Assembly: GCF_004769195.1 (NCBI RefSeq)
Contig: NZ_RQET01000014.1
Span: 124,001 to 188,000 of the forward strand
DNA: 64,000 nt
Reading direction: 5' to 3'
From: Leptospira fletcheri
GTDB lineage: Bacteria; Spirochaetota; Leptospiria; Leptospirales; Leptospiraceae
In this document: positions 9,929-19,696 of the stretch, one piece after another
Position numbering within the stretch: position 1 is the stretch's first letter
Layout: each line of letters opens with the position of its first letter
Notes under the pieces: model-generated
The model's database searches: none
What the model saw: only the letters and a program-made list of their open reading frames with translations
Told to the model about the DNA's origin: nothing
Program-made: the position numbers and the translations under genes

Positions 9929-10669
9929 CTAGATGGAGAGCCTTCTGAAAATAAAGGAAGGAATGGAGCGGATGACCAACGAGACCAGAGCCCATCGAGC
10001 CGGGACGTAAAAATCTTCCTTGCCTGAATTCACTTTTTGCAAGATCGTATTCGCCGCTTCTTTGGCGGTGATGACCCAAAAAAGTCCGGAAAGCCCCGCA
10101 GTCATCGGAGTCTCGATCATTCCCGGGCGCACCGTTACGACTTGGATTCCTTTTACCGCCAATCGATTCCGCAGAGCTTCTAGATACGTAGTCATGCCGG
10201 CCTTGGAAGCGTTGTACACCGGATTCGATCGGCGTCCTCTATCTCCTGCTATGGAAGAAATCCCGACGATTTTTCCGGATTTCTGGTCCTGAAAAAATTT
10301 AGCCGCCAAATCCAGCCAAGCTACACATCCGAGCAGATTGACCTCCAACATTTCCAGATCCTTTTCGATCGAAAATTCGTTCGGTTCGATCCGATGCATC
10401 ACCCCGGAAGAGTAATAAATTTCGTCCAGTCCGCCAAGGGATTTGATCGCCTTCGCGAAAGTGGAAGGCACCTGAGAATATTGCGTTACATCGTGTTTGA
10501 AAGTGTAAACCTGGCCTGCCTTTGCGCTCGATGCGGACCCGAGGAGATTCTTAAGTTCCTTTTCCCTTCTCGCAAACAGAGCGACTTTGTGGCCTTCGGC
10601 GATAAGCTGGGTCGCGATTTCTTTCCCAATACCGCTAGATGCCCCTACAACGATGATCTTTTTAGCCAT
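9929..10669 (-). CDS. DprE2-like short-chain dehydrogenase/reductase
   Basis: A 246-residue classical SDR. The nucleotide motif GASSGIG is at 9-15, with catalytic Ser near 138 and Tyr152/Lys156 in YNASK. The C-terminus [14 protein letters not shown] closely resembles the tail of mycobacterial DprE2 as I recall it, which sets it apart from generic SDRs. DprE2 reduces decaprenyl-phospho-2-keto-arabinose with NADH. The DprE1-like partner follows 30 bp downstream, so the two probably form an operon. I chose the ATG at 10669, which begins directly before the nucleotide-binding strand. An upstream ATG at 10744, overlapping the previous stop, would add 25 residues with no family match. Confidence 0.8.
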   Translation of the reverse strand: MAKKIIVVGASSGIGKEIATQLIAEGHKVALFARREKELKNLLGSASSAKAGQVYTFKHDVTQYSQVPSTFAKAIKSLGGLDEIYYSSGVMHRIEPNEFSIEKDLEMLEVNLLGCVAWLDLAAKFFQDQKSGKIVGISSIAGDRGRRSNPVYNASKAGMTTYLEALRNRLAVKGIQVVTVRPGMIETPMTAGLSGLFWVITAKEAANTILQKVNSGKEDFYVPARWALVSLVIRSIPSFIFRRLSI

Positions 10670-10740
10670 ACCTGCCTTTTTAAGGAAGGGAGTTCCCCTG
10701 ACAAGTCTTTCTAGATCCTCTGTCTTCCCCCTCTTACGCA

Positions 10741-11538
10741 TCATAGGGGTGATTTCGGTTCCAGTCGACTCCCGTCCTGTCCCGCCTTTTCCAGATAATC
10801 CGCAAGAAATTTCCTAGACTCGATCCAATTTCCCGTTCTTTGGTCCAATATTTCCGCCGGTTTCCAAAATCCCTTATAATCCATTTTCGGGTGACCGGGC
10901 AAAAAAAGGCCGAGATGGTATTCTCGAAATCCTTTTTCCTTTGCCCAAAGAAGGGATGTAAGGATCAGAAATTTTCCCAAACTTCTATCGCGAAACTCGG
11001 AATCGAAGACGGAATAGACCGCCGAAACCGCCGCCTCTCCGCAGTCCAATAGGATCCAACCCAGCAAACTTCCTTCCTTACGTATTTGTAATTCTACCGA
11101 ATTTTCGGAACCTAAGTACATCTGTCCGAACATCGTTTCCCGTAACTCTGAGTCCGTATTTCCGTAACTTCCGGGGTGTCTTGCGTTCTGGTATTTCACA
11201 TACAATTCCGCTTTTTCGGAAGTCAGCTCCGGAGAGTGCACCGAAGGAACCAGATCTATGTTCCGTTTTCCTATTCTTTTCAGACTTTTCGAAATCGTAA
11301 ATTGATCCAAAAGAATGCGGTAACTCAGGCAGTGCATACAGGAGTCACAAGCCGTCCTGTAAAAGAATTCTCCCGACCTGCGAAAACCGGATGCCAAAAG
11401 GAAGTCTAGCGCGGGAAGATTGGGAGGCTTCTTAGAAAGAAAACCCTTCACCTTCGAAATTCGATCCGGATAATAGGAACATTCACCGGGCGGGGAAGAA
11501 GGAATCGATTCCAAAAACCGAAGGTATCCGTTGTTCAT
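10741..11538 (-). CDS. bpt: Aspartate/glutamate leucyltransferase or arginyltransferase (Bpt/ATE family)
   Basis: A 265-residue aminoacyl-tRNA-protein transferase. The N-terminal domain has ECSYYPDR (about 19-26), [14 protein letters not shown] and [12 protein letters not shown] with the clustered cysteines typical of the family. The C-terminal GNAT-like half has AVYSVFD and [10 protein letters not shown]. The enzyme adds Leu or Arg from charged tRNA to N-terminal Asp/Glu, marking proteins for ClpAP-type degradation. The exact donor is not decidable here. Its stop overlaps a possible upstream start of the SDR gene by 4 bp, so it may head the glycan operon physically without sharing its function. 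Confidence 0.85.
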   Translation of the reverse strand: MNNGYLRFLESIPSSPPGECSYYPDRISKVKGFLSKKPPNLPALDFLLASGFRRSGEFFYRTACDSCMHCLSYRILLDQFTISKSLKRIGKRNIDLVPSVHSPELTSEKAELYVKYQNARHPGSYGNTDSELRETMFGQMYLGSENSVELQIRKEGSLLGWILLDCGEAAVSAVYSVFDSEFRDRSLGKFLILTSLLWAKEKGFREYHLGLFLPGHPKMDYKGFWKPAEILDQRTGNWIESRKFLADYLEKAGQDGSRLEPKSPL

Positions 11539-11615
11539 CTTTTTCCGATCCGGACCGAAACAGGAAAACCTTTCCTGACGGAATAAACAACACTTAAATC
11601 AGGAGATTTTTTCCG

Positions 11616-11960
11616 TTGCCAAAGAAAAGCACCGGTAGGATAGGACAATCGATGGTACTCCGTCTTTTCATGGAAAATTTCAATCGTATCGCAGCCTACC
11701 GACTCGCCTTCGGATGGACAGGTCTCAGCTTTCTCTTTTATTTCCTAAGCCAACCCAACTTTCTTTTTCTTTGCCTCGGATTGGGCTTTTTCTGCCTTCT
11801 GGCCGGAATTTTTTTCCCGCATCCTTTCCAGGAAGGCTACAATCGCTTCCGGTCCGTAGCGGTAGGAATCGTGTCCTTCGTGGTCTCCGTTTTCCTACTC
11901 ATCGGATACCTTCTTTTTTGGAGACCCTTTCTACTACTGAAGGGAAAGCGGGAAGAATAG
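11616..11960 (+). CDS. Small membrane protein of unknown function
   Basis: A 114-residue protein with a basic N-terminus and about three hydrophobic stretches (roughly 29-45, 48-68, 85-106). It ends in a short basic tail. The proposed start is TTG at 11616 behind AGGAG at 11601-11605; an in-frame ATG at 11652 would drop 12 residues. No family is recognised. It sits 2 bp before the RNase H gene and looks co-transcribed with it, the lipoprotein and cca. Confidence 0.55.
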   Translation: MPKKSTGRIGQSMVLRLFMENFNRIAAYRLAFGWTGLSFLFYFLSQPNFLFLCLGLGFFCLLAGIFFPHPFQEGYNRFRSVAVGIVSFVVSVFLLIGYLLFWRPFLLLKGKREE

Positions 11961-11962
11961 AA

Positions 11963-12373
11963 TTGCGAAAATTCCGGATGCACTGCGACGGAGCTTCCAA
12001 AGGCAATCCGGGACCTTCTTCCATCGGAATCGTAATCTACGAAGGAGAAGAGGAAATCCATACCATTTCCAAGAGGATTGCGGACGGCACGAACAATACG
12101 GCGGAATGGGCCGCTTTGGAAGTCGGGCTAGAATGGTGTTTGGAAAACGGAGCCTCGGAAGTGGAGGCCTTTTTGGATTCCGAACTCGTAGTAAAACAAT
12201 TCAAAGGGGAATACAAAGTAAAATCCCCTCATCTCTCCGAAGCAAAGAAAAGAGTTCAGGCATTGAGCTCCCGATTATCCGGTTTTAAAATTTCGCACGT
12301 CCTACGCGAGAAAAACAAGAGAGCGGACAAACTCGCGAACCAAGCGTTCAAACCCCGAAAAGAATCGGATTAA
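11963..12373 (+). CDS. Ribonuclease HI family protein
   Basis: A 136-residue RNase H fold protein. It shows CDGASKGNPGP at about 8-18 (first Asp), NTAEW (Glu), FLDSELVVKQF (second Asp) and KRADKLAN (last Asp), which is the four-carboxylate set of type 1 RNase H. It probably cuts RNA in RNA-DNA hybrids. I start it at TTG 11963, 2 bp after the previous stop, because the residues upstream are the shadow of the neighbouring membrane protein in another frame. A GGAAG ribosome site precedes it. Such short RnhA-like proteins sometimes act as double-stranded-RNA nucleases, so precise substrate is open. Confidence 0.82.
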   Translation: MRKFRMHCDGASKGNPGPSSIGIVIYEGEEEIHTISKRIADGTNNTAEWAALEVGLEWCLENGASEVEAFLDSELVVKQFKGEYKVKSPHLSEAKKRVQALSSRLSGFKISHVLREKNKRADKLANQAFKPRKESD

Positions 12374-12419
12374 AAAAGAACTTTCCTTCTCCCGCGAATC
12401 GAAGAACTCTTTTCCCAAG

Positions 12420-12767
12420 ATGATCCGTTTTTTCCCGACCTTGATTTCGATTTTGGCGCTCCTCTCTTACGGTTGCGGTAAGGATATCGGAAGCAGGATG
12501 CTTGAATTGAAAAACCAGGGAAAATATCTGGAACTCTCCTTACTCTGTACCGAGCACCGGGAAAAGGAATACAAAAGCTACTGTGATGAAGCCTGGACGG
12601 AAACCTCCGCCAAGATCGACGGCATCCTTTCCCAAAAAGCGGAACTTCCTTTTTTGCGAATTTCCGTGGACAAAGGCACCCGGAAACAGGTGGAGGAGAT
12701 TCTGTCCAAAAACCCCGAGTTTCGGGAGAAGTACCTTCCTCTCTGGAAAAAGTTCGTGCAGGAATGA
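12420..12767 (+). CDS. Small putative lipoprotein
   Basis: A 115-residue protein with an N-terminal hydrophobic signal and a lipobox-like LLSYGC, with the cysteine at residue 19. Leptospira lipoboxes are looser than those of E. coli, so lipidation is likely. The mature part is charged and mostly helical, with a second half rich in Lys and Glu. No domain recognised. Its stop overlaps the start of the CCA enzyme gene by 4 bp (ATGA), so the two are translationally coupled. Confidence 0.6.
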   Translation: MIRFFPTLISILALLSYGCGKDIGSRMLELKNQGKYLELSLLCTEHREKEYKSYCDEAWTETSAKIDGILSQKAELPFLRISVDKGTRKQVEEILSKNPEFREKYLPLWKKFVQE

Positions 12768-14080
12768 CTTCCGACTCGGCGCAAAATCTCATTCGAGCAA
12801 TCCCTTCTCCCTATTTGGAAGATCTATTGGAAATCTCCCGTACCATTCGGTCCGACGGGGGAGAAGCCTACTTGGTCGGAGGGTCAGTCCGCGACCTGGT
12901 ACTGGGAAGGCTTCCCCATGAGTTCGATCTAGCCGTGTCCAGTCATCCGGACCGAGTCCAGAAATTGTTCCGCCGGGTGGTTCCTACGGGAATCAAGCAC
13001 GGAACCGTTACCGTGCTTCTCCAGGATCGTTCCTACGAATTGACTACGTTTCGTAAGGAAGAGGAATACAAAGACGGAAGGCGGCCGGAACAGGTTTCCT
13101 TCGGAGTCGGGTTAAGCGAAGATCTGGAAAGAAGGGACTTCACCATGAATGCGCTTGCCTTGGACCTTCTTGACGAAAAATTAATAGATGAACACGACGG
13201 CCTAAGAGATATCTCCGAAAAACGGATCCGAACGATCGGGATCCCGCAAGATCGTTTCCGGGAAGACGGTTTACGGCCGGTAAGAGCGATTCGATTCGTA
13301 TCCGCCCTAGGATTTCAGATCGATCCAAAGACGGAAAAAGCGATAGAAGACTGCCGTCCGATCACCGCGAAAGTCTCGGCCGAGCGGATCCATGACGAAT
13401 TTCTAAAGATCCTGAAGACGGAAGACCCGAGTCCTTCCCTAAAGCTTCTAAGACGATACCGGATCTTCGAGCTGTTCCAAGGGGAAAATCTGTATAAAAA
13501 CTCGGAACCGGACTGGGAGGAAAAGATTCGTTCTCTTTCGAAACTCGAAGTGGATCCGGATCGATTACGAATTTCTTATTTTCTAAAGCTCACGTTCGGC
13601 GACTCCGCTTCCTCGGAGGCTGGAAAAAATTTCTGCAAAGCACTGCGTTTTTCCAACCAGAAGACCAAAGATTCCCTTTTTCTTTGCGAAACTCTGACCT
13701 CCCTCCTGAAAGAGAAGGAACACGCATTCTCTCCCGAAGAGATCAGAAAGAAAATTTTGCATCCTTGCGCGCAATATTCCGGACGAGATTCTCTCCGGCA
13801 ACTTTGTTCCGAGCTAGTCTCTCTCTGGACGGTGTCCGAGAATTCTTCTCCCGCTTGGTCGGAAGCAGCGGAGGAAATTCTCCTGCAAAATCCCCCTCTC
13901 CTTCTTGGAGAATTACAAATCAACGGAACCACCTTGAGGGCTGCGCTTCCGAAGCTCCCGCCTCAAAAAACCGGAGAGGTTCTAAGATTCTGTCTGGAAG
14001 CGGTTTTGCAGGAACCGGAAAAGAATTCGGCGAAAGAATTGTCCGAATTGGTACATAAGAATTTTCCGGAATTCTTATAA
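12764..14080 (+). CDS. cca: CCA tRNA nucleotidyltransferase (class II nucleotidyltransferase)
   Basis: A 438-residue enzyme. The head domain has VGGSVRDLVLG near residue 40 and the metal-binding EFDLAV near 53. RRDFTMNALALD near 125 and RPVRAIRF follow. These are the ordered motifs of class II CCA-adding enzymes and poly(A) polymerases, which cannot be separated confidently by eye. I favour CCA addition because the two tRNA genes in this window lack encoded CCA, making the activity essential. It is the last gene of a four-gene plus-strand cluster and starts inside the stop of the lipoprotein gene. Confidence 0.85.
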   Translation: MTSDSAQNLIRAIPSPYLEDLLEISRTIRSDGGEAYLVGGSVRDLVLGRLPHEFDLAVSSHPDRVQKLFRRVVPTGIKHGTVTVLLQDRSYELTTFRKEEEYKDGRRPEQVSFGVGLSEDLERRDFTMNALALDLLDEKLIDEHDGLRDISEKRIRTIGIPQDRFREDGLRPVRAIRFVSALGFQIDPKTEKAIEDCRPITAKVSAERIHDEFLKILKTEDPSPSLKLLRRYRIFELFQGENLYKNSEPDWEEKIRSLSKLEVDPDRLRISYFLKLTFGDSASSEAGKNFCKALRFSNQKTKDSLFLCETLTSLLKEKEHAFSPEEIRKKILHPCAQYSGRDSLRQLCSELVSLWTVSENSSPAWSEAAEEILLQNPPLLLGELQINGTTLRAALPKLPPQKTGEVLRFCLEAVLQEPEKNSAKELSELVHKNFPEFL

Positions 14081-14173
14081 ACCTTCCGGATTAGAATTAC
14101 GCCACTTTGGATCTATTGATTCACAAAAATCAGGAAAAAAGCCCCCTCTTGCTCAAAAACTAAGCAAATCAAA

Positions 14174-14194
14174 TGTGCCTAAATATTAAGCACA
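14174..14194. promoter_or_regulatory. 21-bp palindrome, candidate enhancer-binding-protein site
   Basis: The arms TGTGC-C-TAA and TTA-A-GCACA pair across the centre ATA, giving eight matched positions on each side with one mismatched pair. The centre lies about 148 bp upstream of the predicted transcription start of the porin, the usual distance for a sigma-54 activator site. A partial extra half (CTAAGCA) begins near 14159. No activator gene is in the window, so the protein is unknown. Confidence 0.6.
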
Positions 14195-14305
14195 CTGCAG
14201 TAATAAAGTATTCTCTCTAAAATAAGACCATTCTCGCTACAGATAATTTCCCTTCTATTCTTGTTTTTAAGACATTTTTTGTCGCATTGCCCATTTTTTT
14301 AACTT

Positions 14306-14321
14306 TGGCACGCTAGTTGCA
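14306..14321 (+). promoter_or_regulatory. Sigma-54 (RpoN) promoter of the porin gene
   Basis: TGGCACG-CTAG-TTGCA matches the sigma-54 consensus TGGCACG-N4-TTGCW at every fixed position. The GG (14307-14308) and GC (14319-14320) are exactly 10 bp apart. Predicted transcription start is near 14332, just ahead of an AGGAG ribosome site at 14344-14348, giving a leader of about 20 nt. Confidence 0.88.
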
Positions 14322-14349
14322 TAGAAGGCAGCATAGGAGATTTAGGAGA

Positions 14350-16002
14350 ATGATGAGAACAAAAACAATTAGCCTCATTGCCTCCCTGGCCCTGATGAGC
14401 GTTTCTTCGGTTTTTGCCCAACCCGCCAAGAAACCCACAGAAGCCGCGGTGGAAGCTCCGGCCGCTAAAGAGCCTGAGCCGGTCGAACAAAAATGGTACG
14501 ATAAGGTAGAGTATTCCGGATTCGTAGACGTGTACTATATGTACAACAACAACCCTCTGCAAGGAAACTCGGTCGATACGACCCGCGCTTTCGAAACGAA
14601 CAACAAAAACTTCGCGATCAACGCAGTGTCGCTGGTAGTTCAAAAGGTAGCGGAAAAAGCCTCCCCTTGGGGTTTCCGTGTAGACTTCCAGAACGGACAA
14701 AACAACGCCTTCCAAGAAACTCCGTACACCACTTCCAACCAGATCTACAACATGAACATGTTGAAGCAAGCGTACGTGACCTTCTTCTTTCCCGTTCTGA
14801 AAGGGATGACATTGGACGTAGGTAAGATGGCCACGCACATCGGTTACGAGGTGCTCGAATCGATGAACAACCCCAACTACTCGATAGGGGCCATCTTCCA
14901 GAATACAATCCCTTTCATTCACACCGGTGCCCGTTTAACCACCCAGTTTTCGGATAAATGGTCAGGAACCTTTTATCTCTACAACAGTGGACAAGGTACC
15001 GGTTATCTGGCTCCCACGACTGCGGCTCTGACGGATACGACTCATAGCCCGTATGTGGAAGCATATACCCAGCACAAATCTATAGGTACTCAGCTGAAAG
15101 GACAATTGATTGAAAACAAATTGGCCATCACCTGGAACACTATATATTCTTCCGACTTGGCGAACGGACGTGTGGACGTCAACCAAGCGCTGATGGCGAA
15201 CTACCTGCAAAACAGGGACTTCAACGTTGCAGCGACTCCGCAAAGTGGTGGAGGACTTCTTCCTACCGCTACTCGGAACCATTACAACAAGGACTATTGG
15301 TTCATGAACCACGCGATCCTCTCCATTACTCCGACCGATCGTATCCAGATCGACTTGGATTATACCTGGAGCCAAAAAGCGGGTTCCCTCTCGAACGGAG
15401 GATTGGCACAGCAAGGTTACAACGCGAACAACACCGTAACCCTTTCCGGACTCGCCATGGGTCAGGTTACTTCCGAAAACAACAAGAGCATCTATAAGGC
15501 GTACGGAGTTTTCTCTAAATTCAAGATCAACGAATCTTGGGGAGTGAACATCCGTTACGAATACTTGGATGACAAACACAATAACGGTGCATTGAACACG
15601 TTCGCTCCCGGCGCTTTCGGCTCTACGGGAATCAACACCTCCCTCAGCACGTATCAAGTTGCTACGGACACCGCGGTTGCGAATGCGATTTTGGCGGCTA
15701 ACCCCCGTCTTAACAACGCACTGCTTGCAGGAATCGCCGACCTGAACGCACGTGGGTATAACACCCCTACGGATTGGGTTTTGGCTCACATGAGCGACAA
15801 CTACAAACACTACAACGGCGCCAACAACTTCGGTCAGTACAGAACGTTTACCGTAACTCCCGTCTGGAACTTTACGGAAAACTTATTGATCAAGTTGGAC
15901 ATGAGACGTGACTGGTCTCTCGGAAAGCAGTTTGTGGATGCATCCGGTCATAGAAGAAGCGACCAAATCGGGTTTACTCTCGGTGTAGTCGCAAAGTTCT
16001 AA
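14350..16002 (+). CDS. Outer-membrane beta-barrel porin-like protein (BBP2-type)
   Basis: A 550-residue exported protein. The signal peptide is about 21 residues ([20 protein letters not shown] then VFAQ). An Ala/Pro/Glu-rich linker follows, then a barrel of alternating strands beginning [16 protein letters not shown] and ending in VVAKF with a terminal Phe, the usual signal for barrel assembly. It resembles the BBP2 porin family. The start is one of two consecutive ATGs behind AGGAG. It is monocistronic, with a sigma-54 promoter upstream and a strong terminator downstream. Sigma-54 control suggests induction by nitrogen or another environmental cue. Substrate is unknown. Confidence 0.85.
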   Translation: MMRTKTISLIASLALMSVSSVFAQPAKKPTEAAVEAPAAKEPEPVEQKWYDKVEYSGFVDVYYMYNNNPLQGNSVDTTRAFETNNKNFAINAVSLVVQKVAEKASPWGFRVDFQNGQNNAFQETPYTTSNQIYNMNMLKQAYVTFFFPVLKGMTLDVGKMATHIGYEVLESMNNPNYSIGAIFQNTIPFIHTGARLTTQFSDKWSGTFYLYNSGQGTGYLAPTTAALTDTTHSPYVEAYTQHKSIGTQLKGQLIENKLAITWNTIYSSDLANGRVDVNQALMANYLQNRDFNVAATPQSGGGLLPTATRNHYNKDYWFMNHAILSITPTDRIQIDLDYTWSQKAGSLSNGGLAQQGYNANNTVTLSGLAMGQVTSENNKSIYKAYGVFSKFKINESWGVNIRYEYLDDKHNNGALNTFAPGAFGSTGINTSLSTYQVATDTAVANAILAANPRLNNALLAGIADLNARGYNTPTDWVLAHMSDNYKHYNGANNFGQYRTFTVTPVWNFTENLLIKLDMRRDWSLGKQFVDASGHRRSDQIGFTLGVVAKF

Positions 16003-16026
16003 ACCGAACCTTTCCCCTTGTTATGG

Positions 16027-16057
16027 AAAAGGCGCCCTTTAAGGGCGCCTTTTTTTA
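16027..16057 (+). terminator. Rho-independent terminator of the porin gene
   Basis: A GC-rich perfect stem (AAGGCGCCCTT with AAGGGCGCCTT) with a very short loop is followed directly by a run of Ts. It starts 25 bp after the porin stop. Confidence 0.9.
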
Positions 16058-16386
16058 TGGTATAAAAAGATAGGAACCGAGTTCCGGAGCGGCTCCCTTC
16101 ACTTCGCTCGGTCCGCACTACTCCGGGCTTCGCTTCTTTGCCGCGTTTTAAGCAAGAATTCGCTATTCTGAATATCTCTCTTGGATTGGAACAGGTGGGA
16201 AAAGGTTCCTCTCTCATTTCACTTACCGCCCGACGGTTTTTGAGTTAGGATCGTTGAAAGATATGGAGGTAGCGATTCCTCCCGAGCTCAAATATCTCCC
16301 TTGGAAAATCCGGCAGTGCGCGAACTCCGAAATAGGGACCGCCCGGTAAGACCGTCCGTCAAAATCGAATCGGTGTTCTAAAAATC
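16058..16386. other. Intergenic region between porin and the efflux-linked outer-membrane gene
   Basis: About 330 bp with no convincing gene. It contains GC-rich imperfect inverted repeats (for example CCGGAG near 16084 with CTCCGG near 16130) of a kind that recurs between genes in Leptospira. CTTACCG near 16220 is inverted as CGGTAAG near 16344. No promoter or known RNA family was recognised. The stretch separates convergent transcripts and may fold as a terminator for the minus-strand gene. Confidence 0.4.
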
Positions 16387-17139
16387 TTATCTCGTATCGA
16401 AGAGATAACCCATCTGCAAAAGAAGCTGAGGATTGGTGAAGTTTCCCTTGCCAACGCCGACGCCGATTTGCAAAAAGAAATTACCGAGCAGGATATCGTA
16501 TGTCAGACCTACGTATCTTTGGCTCAGGAAAACCTTTTGGTTCTCCCTACTTTTATACTCGAGGTAGGCTTCCAAGTTAGGATCGATATTGTTCGAAACG
16601 TAAGAGCGAATGACCAAATCTTCGAAGGTCGGGTTCCAGTGGTTGTAACCGGGTACATTCAAGGCGCTGGGATATCTATTTTGTCCACCGTGACCCACCT
16701 GAGGAGCGTACGGATCCACCGCATAACTTCCTGCCACGATCGAAACGCTATGGGTGATTACGGGAGTCTTCCAAAAACTATAGCCGAAATCCACCTGGCC
16801 TCCCCACCAATGCGGTCTCCAATGACCGCCAGAGACCCGAAACACTACGTCTTTATAATAATATCCTAAATTTAGGTTCATGCTCCCGGGAGAACCGATC
16901 GAGGCTCCGTAAACTAGAAAGTTCGTGATTTTAGGACCTGCTTTCTTGGTTTCCACGATCGTAGGTTCGTCTTGGCCGAACCTCGTTTTTCGGTCAGGAT
17001 CCGGAGACCATTCAGGCTGTTCGGATCCCTTGTCGGCTTTGTCGTATGACTGGGCAAAAACCGAAATAGATAGGTTGGAAGCCAAAAGAAGAGCGATCGA
17101 AATCGAGATAAAGAAATTCCGCACGGAGTTAGAACCCAA
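16387..17139 (-). CDS. Predicted outer-membrane protein, last gene of an efflux set
   Basis: A 250-residue protein with an N-terminal signal peptide ending near SVFAQ (about residue 30). Strand-like segments rich in Gly, Tyr and Trp follow ([18 protein letters not shown]), closing near [13 protein letters not shown] small outer-membrane beta-barrel is the best reading. The start is TTG at 17139, lying 11 bp inside the end of the adaptor gene behind AAAGGGA, so it is coupled to it. In usual Czc-type operons the RND pump gene would sit here. No pump is present. Function unknown. Confidence 0.6.
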   Translation of the reverse strand: MGSNSVRNFFISISIALLLASNLSISVFAQSYDKADKGSEQPEWSPDPDRKTRFGQDEPTIVETKKAGPKITNFLVYGASIGSPGSMNLNLGYYYKDVVFRVSGGHWRPHWWGGQVDFGYSFWKTPVITHSVSIVAGSYAVDPYAPQVGHGGQNRYPSALNVPGYNHWNPTFEDLVIRSYVSNNIDPNLEAYLEYKSRENQKVFLSQRYVGLTYDILLGNFFLQIGVGVGKGNFTNPQLLLQMGYLFDTR

Positions 17140-18139
17140 AACTTAATCCCTTTAATAAAATGGCTCCCTCTACTACGACCTTGTCGCCTTTCGTTAGGCC
17201 CTCCAGTACGTTCACCCTTTCCCGACTGGAAATTCCCAGTGTCACTTCCCTTCTGTAAAAGTCTCCGGGAGCTTCCTCCACGAAAACGTAATTTTTTCCT
17301 TCGACCGTGACCACGGAATTGAAGGGTAAAACTACGGTATCTCCTTTCGTTTCCTCGGGAAATTTGACGACTGCATACATTCCCGGTTTCAATTTATAGC
17401 CGTTGTTCATGATCTCGATCCGCACTTTGACGGTTCTAGTGATCGGATCCACGTTATCCCCCAAAGATTGAGCCACACCGACCCATTCCTCGTTCGGAAA
17501 GGAGGAGAATTTCACCTTCACCTTCTTTCCTTTATTCAAATTTTGTAATTGAGATTCCGGAACGTCGCACATGATCCAAGCCGTTTTCGCTCCGGCCCGA
17601 TTCAAGGAAGCGGGGTTCAATCCGACCGCACGCAACTTTCCTTCGAACTCCGCCAATTCCGCAGCATCGTTATCTGCGTTGGTTTCGGCTTCTACCAGAT
17701 CCTTCTCGGTGGCGACTCTGTGTTTGAACATGTCTTGGATCCTGGCCAAAGCCTTCCGAGAGCGACTCAAACTGTTTTTTGAATGAATGTACCCCACATA
17801 CAGATCGTTCAATTCCGCAGACTCGAAAAGAATAATAGGCTCCCCTTCTCCGGAAACGGAAGGAGAGGTCGTTGCGATCAGCCTTGCGGGCGCTTCTACA
17901 TTAACGAAATCCCCTTCCTTGCCGATCGTGACGCTTCGGATGATCTGTAGTCCCGGGCTGCCATCCTTAAATTCCACCCTCTCCCCTTTTTCGGATACGA
18001 TGGGTCTCCCCGGCGGACGAACCATCTTTTTGGCGCCCCTGTGCAAGAAGGCGGCCGCGAGGGAACCGATTCCCGCCAGAACGATTAACGTCAGCCAAAA
18101 TTTGCTCTTACTGGAAAGATGAATATTCATACGCAACAC
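17129..18139 (-). CDS. Efflux RND periplasmic adaptor subunit (CzcB/HlyD family)
   Basis: A 336-residue membrane-fusion protein. One membrane anchor lies at about 14-31. A lipoyl/barrel-sandwich region and an alpha-helical hairpin around 100-170 ([22 protein letters not shown]) follow, then a beta-barrel domain ([15 protein letters not shown]) and the membrane-proximal domain with [14 protein letters not shown]. Such adaptors bridge an inner-membrane pump to a TolC-type channel, often for divalent metals. It begins 1 bp after the TolC-like gene. The proposed start is GTG at 18139, with an ATG at 18130 as alternative. The pump partner must be encoded elsewhere. Confidence 0.82.
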   Translation of the reverse strand: MLRMNIHLSSKSKFWLTLIVLAGIGSLAAAFLHRGAKKMVRPPGRPIVSEKGERVEFKDGSPGLQIIRSVTIGKEGDFVNVEAPARLIATTSPSVSGEGEPIILFESAELNDLYVGYIHSKNSLSRSRKALARIQDMFKHRVATEKDLVEAETNADNDAAELAEFEGKLRAVGLNPASLNRAGAKTAWIMCDVPESQLQNLNKGKKVKVKFSSFPNEEWVGVAQSLGDNVDPITRTVKVRIEIMNNGYKLKPGMYAVVKFPEETKGDTVVLPFNSVVTVEGKNYVFVEEAPGDFYRREVTLGISSRERVNVLEGLTKGDKVVVEGAILLKGLSFGF

Positions 18140-18140
18140 C

Positions 18141-19565
18141 CTACTCCCGACCTGATTCCGTCGAAGTTTTATAGTTCGGTACTAACACACCGGAGCCCAC
18201 GGAGTAATTCACTCCTTCTATTGCATCCATTCTGTCCGTCTGGAGACGGAGCATTTCAACGATACTGGACCGATACGTCTCGAAGAAATCGGCAAATTCT
18301 AAAATTGAAATATAACGTTTTTCGTAACTCAGGATCATATCTTGGGCAAGATCCGAGTAATCTTTCGTATAAGTGTTTCTAAAACGACGGTACAACATAT
18401 CCTTCGCCTTAGCTGTGGCCAGGGCCACATTAACGTCGTTTTCCACTTCCAGGATCGTATTTTTCAATTCCTGTTTCCGAACCAGAACGGACTTTTCCGC
18501 CGCCTTGATATTTCCCTGGTTCCTGTCGAACAGCGGGATATTCAACTGGGCCGTGACCCCCCAATAGTTTTGGAAGGCCGTTCCACCTCGGTTGTACATA
18601 GGACCGAAAGCCAAGTCAGGAATCGCGTTCGCGTGTTGTAATTCCAGATTCGCTTCCTCAAATCTCAATGCCTGGACCGCCTTTTTCAAGTCGGGTCTGA
18701 ATTCTCTCGCGGTCTGCAAAATATCAGAAATTTTTAATTTACTAGGATCGATATTTTCCACGAATTCCTGGTTTAAAATCGGTTCGAAGGCGATGTCCAG
18801 ACTCATGAATTTATCTTCGTTTAACAGAACCCGCAAATCGGCCTCTTTTTCCAGCACTCGGATGCGCAGGTCTTCCCTTTCCTTACGGAGGAAAAAAAGC
18901 AGAGCTTTCAAACGAAGTAGTTCCGCCTGCAAGATCGCTCTTCTTTTGTAAGCGAGCTCCGCGGAACTGACCGTTTTTTCCAGGGCCTCCAGACTACCGT
19001 CGTAAAACGAAATCGCTTCCCTGTAATAATGGATAAAGTATAAGGTCCTTCTCAATTTGGACAAGAGCGCTCGAGCGAGATCGTAGAATTCCTGTTCGCC
19101 CATTTTGGCGCTCAATTCCGCTACACGGATCCGCTTGTCTATCTTCCCGCCCAACAGGAACAATTGCTGGATCTGATAAACCGTCTGACCGGCGCGGGTA
19201 AAATCGAAAAACCTACGGGTCGGTTCTGCAAAAATACTCTGATCGATGAAAATACTGGGGTTCGCATACAATCCCGCCTGCTCGATTCCGGCTTTTTTGG
19301 CGTCGATATTGTATTTCGCAGCCAAAAGTAGAAGGTTGTTCTTCCAGAGGAGTTCCTCAGCCTTTGCCATTTCTAACCGCATTTTGATCTGCAGCTCCTT
19401 GTTGTCATAGGGTGAGCTTCCGATCGTAGGATCCGTTGCCGGGAGCACTCCTTCCTCGATCGCAAGAACGTCCTTCGGCGAAACGAATTTCTGCGATTCT
19501 TTCGTCTCGGAGCTATCTACGTTCGTCGAGGCAATCAGAAGTAGTGCGAATACTTTAGTTTTCAT
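18141..19565 (-). CDS. TolC/CzcC-family outer-membrane efflux channel
   Basis: A 474-residue outer-membrane efflux protein. A weak signal peptide is followed by two related halves rich in long helices: [17 protein letters not shown] and a central [22 protein letters not shown], then [17 protein letters not shown], a motif typical of CzcC-type OEP proteins. It forms a trimeric periplasm-spanning tunnel in the family. It is the first clear gene of the efflux set, with the adaptor one base downstream. The Czc resemblance suggests a metal substrate, which is inference. Confidence 0.82.
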   Translation of the reverse strand: MKTKVFALLLIASTNVDSSETKESQKFVSPKDVLAIEEGVLPATDPTIGSSPYDNKELQIKMRLEMAKAEELLWKNNLLLLAAKYNIDAKKAGIEQAGLYANPSIFIDQSIFAEPTRRFFDFTRAGQTVYQIQQLFLLGGKIDKRIRVAELSAKMGEQEFYDLARALLSKLRRTLYFIHYYREAISFYDGSLEALEKTVSSAELAYKRRAILQAELLRLKALLFFLRKEREDLRIRVLEKEADLRVLLNEDKFMSLDIAFEPILNQEFVENIDPSKLKISDILQTAREFRPDLKKAVQALRFEEANLELQHANAIPDLAFGPMYNRGGTAFQNYWGVTAQLNIPLFDRNQGNIKAAEKSVLVRKQELKNTILEVENDVNVALATAKAKDMLYRRFRNTYTKDYSDLAQDMILSYEKRYISILEFADFFETYRSSIVEMLRLQTDRMDAIEGVNYSVGSGVLVPNYKTSTESGRE

Positions 19566-19696
19566 CTATGTATGGAGTTTCCATGTCCTATAAAATCGAA
19601 GTGAATCGACTAGCGGACCTTTTAGATCGATATCCGGGCGGCGAAATTGCACTTACCCGAAGAGACGAAAATCCCAGGTGCGCTAGGTATAAAAGT

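Noticed and set aside
10670..10744. N-terminal extension of the DprE2-like gene to an ATG at 10744
   Set aside because: The extra 25 residues precede a textbook SDR start ([15 protein letters not shown]) and have no ribosome site.
14299..15810. Long minus-strand frames (207 and 282 codons) opposite the porin gene
   Set aside because: The plus-strand porin has a signal peptide, promoter, ribosome site and terminator. The antisense frames have no ribosome site and are low-complexity.
15999..16217. 72-codon minus-strand frame after the porin
   Set aside because: It runs through the porin terminator and a GC-rich intergenic inverted repeat.
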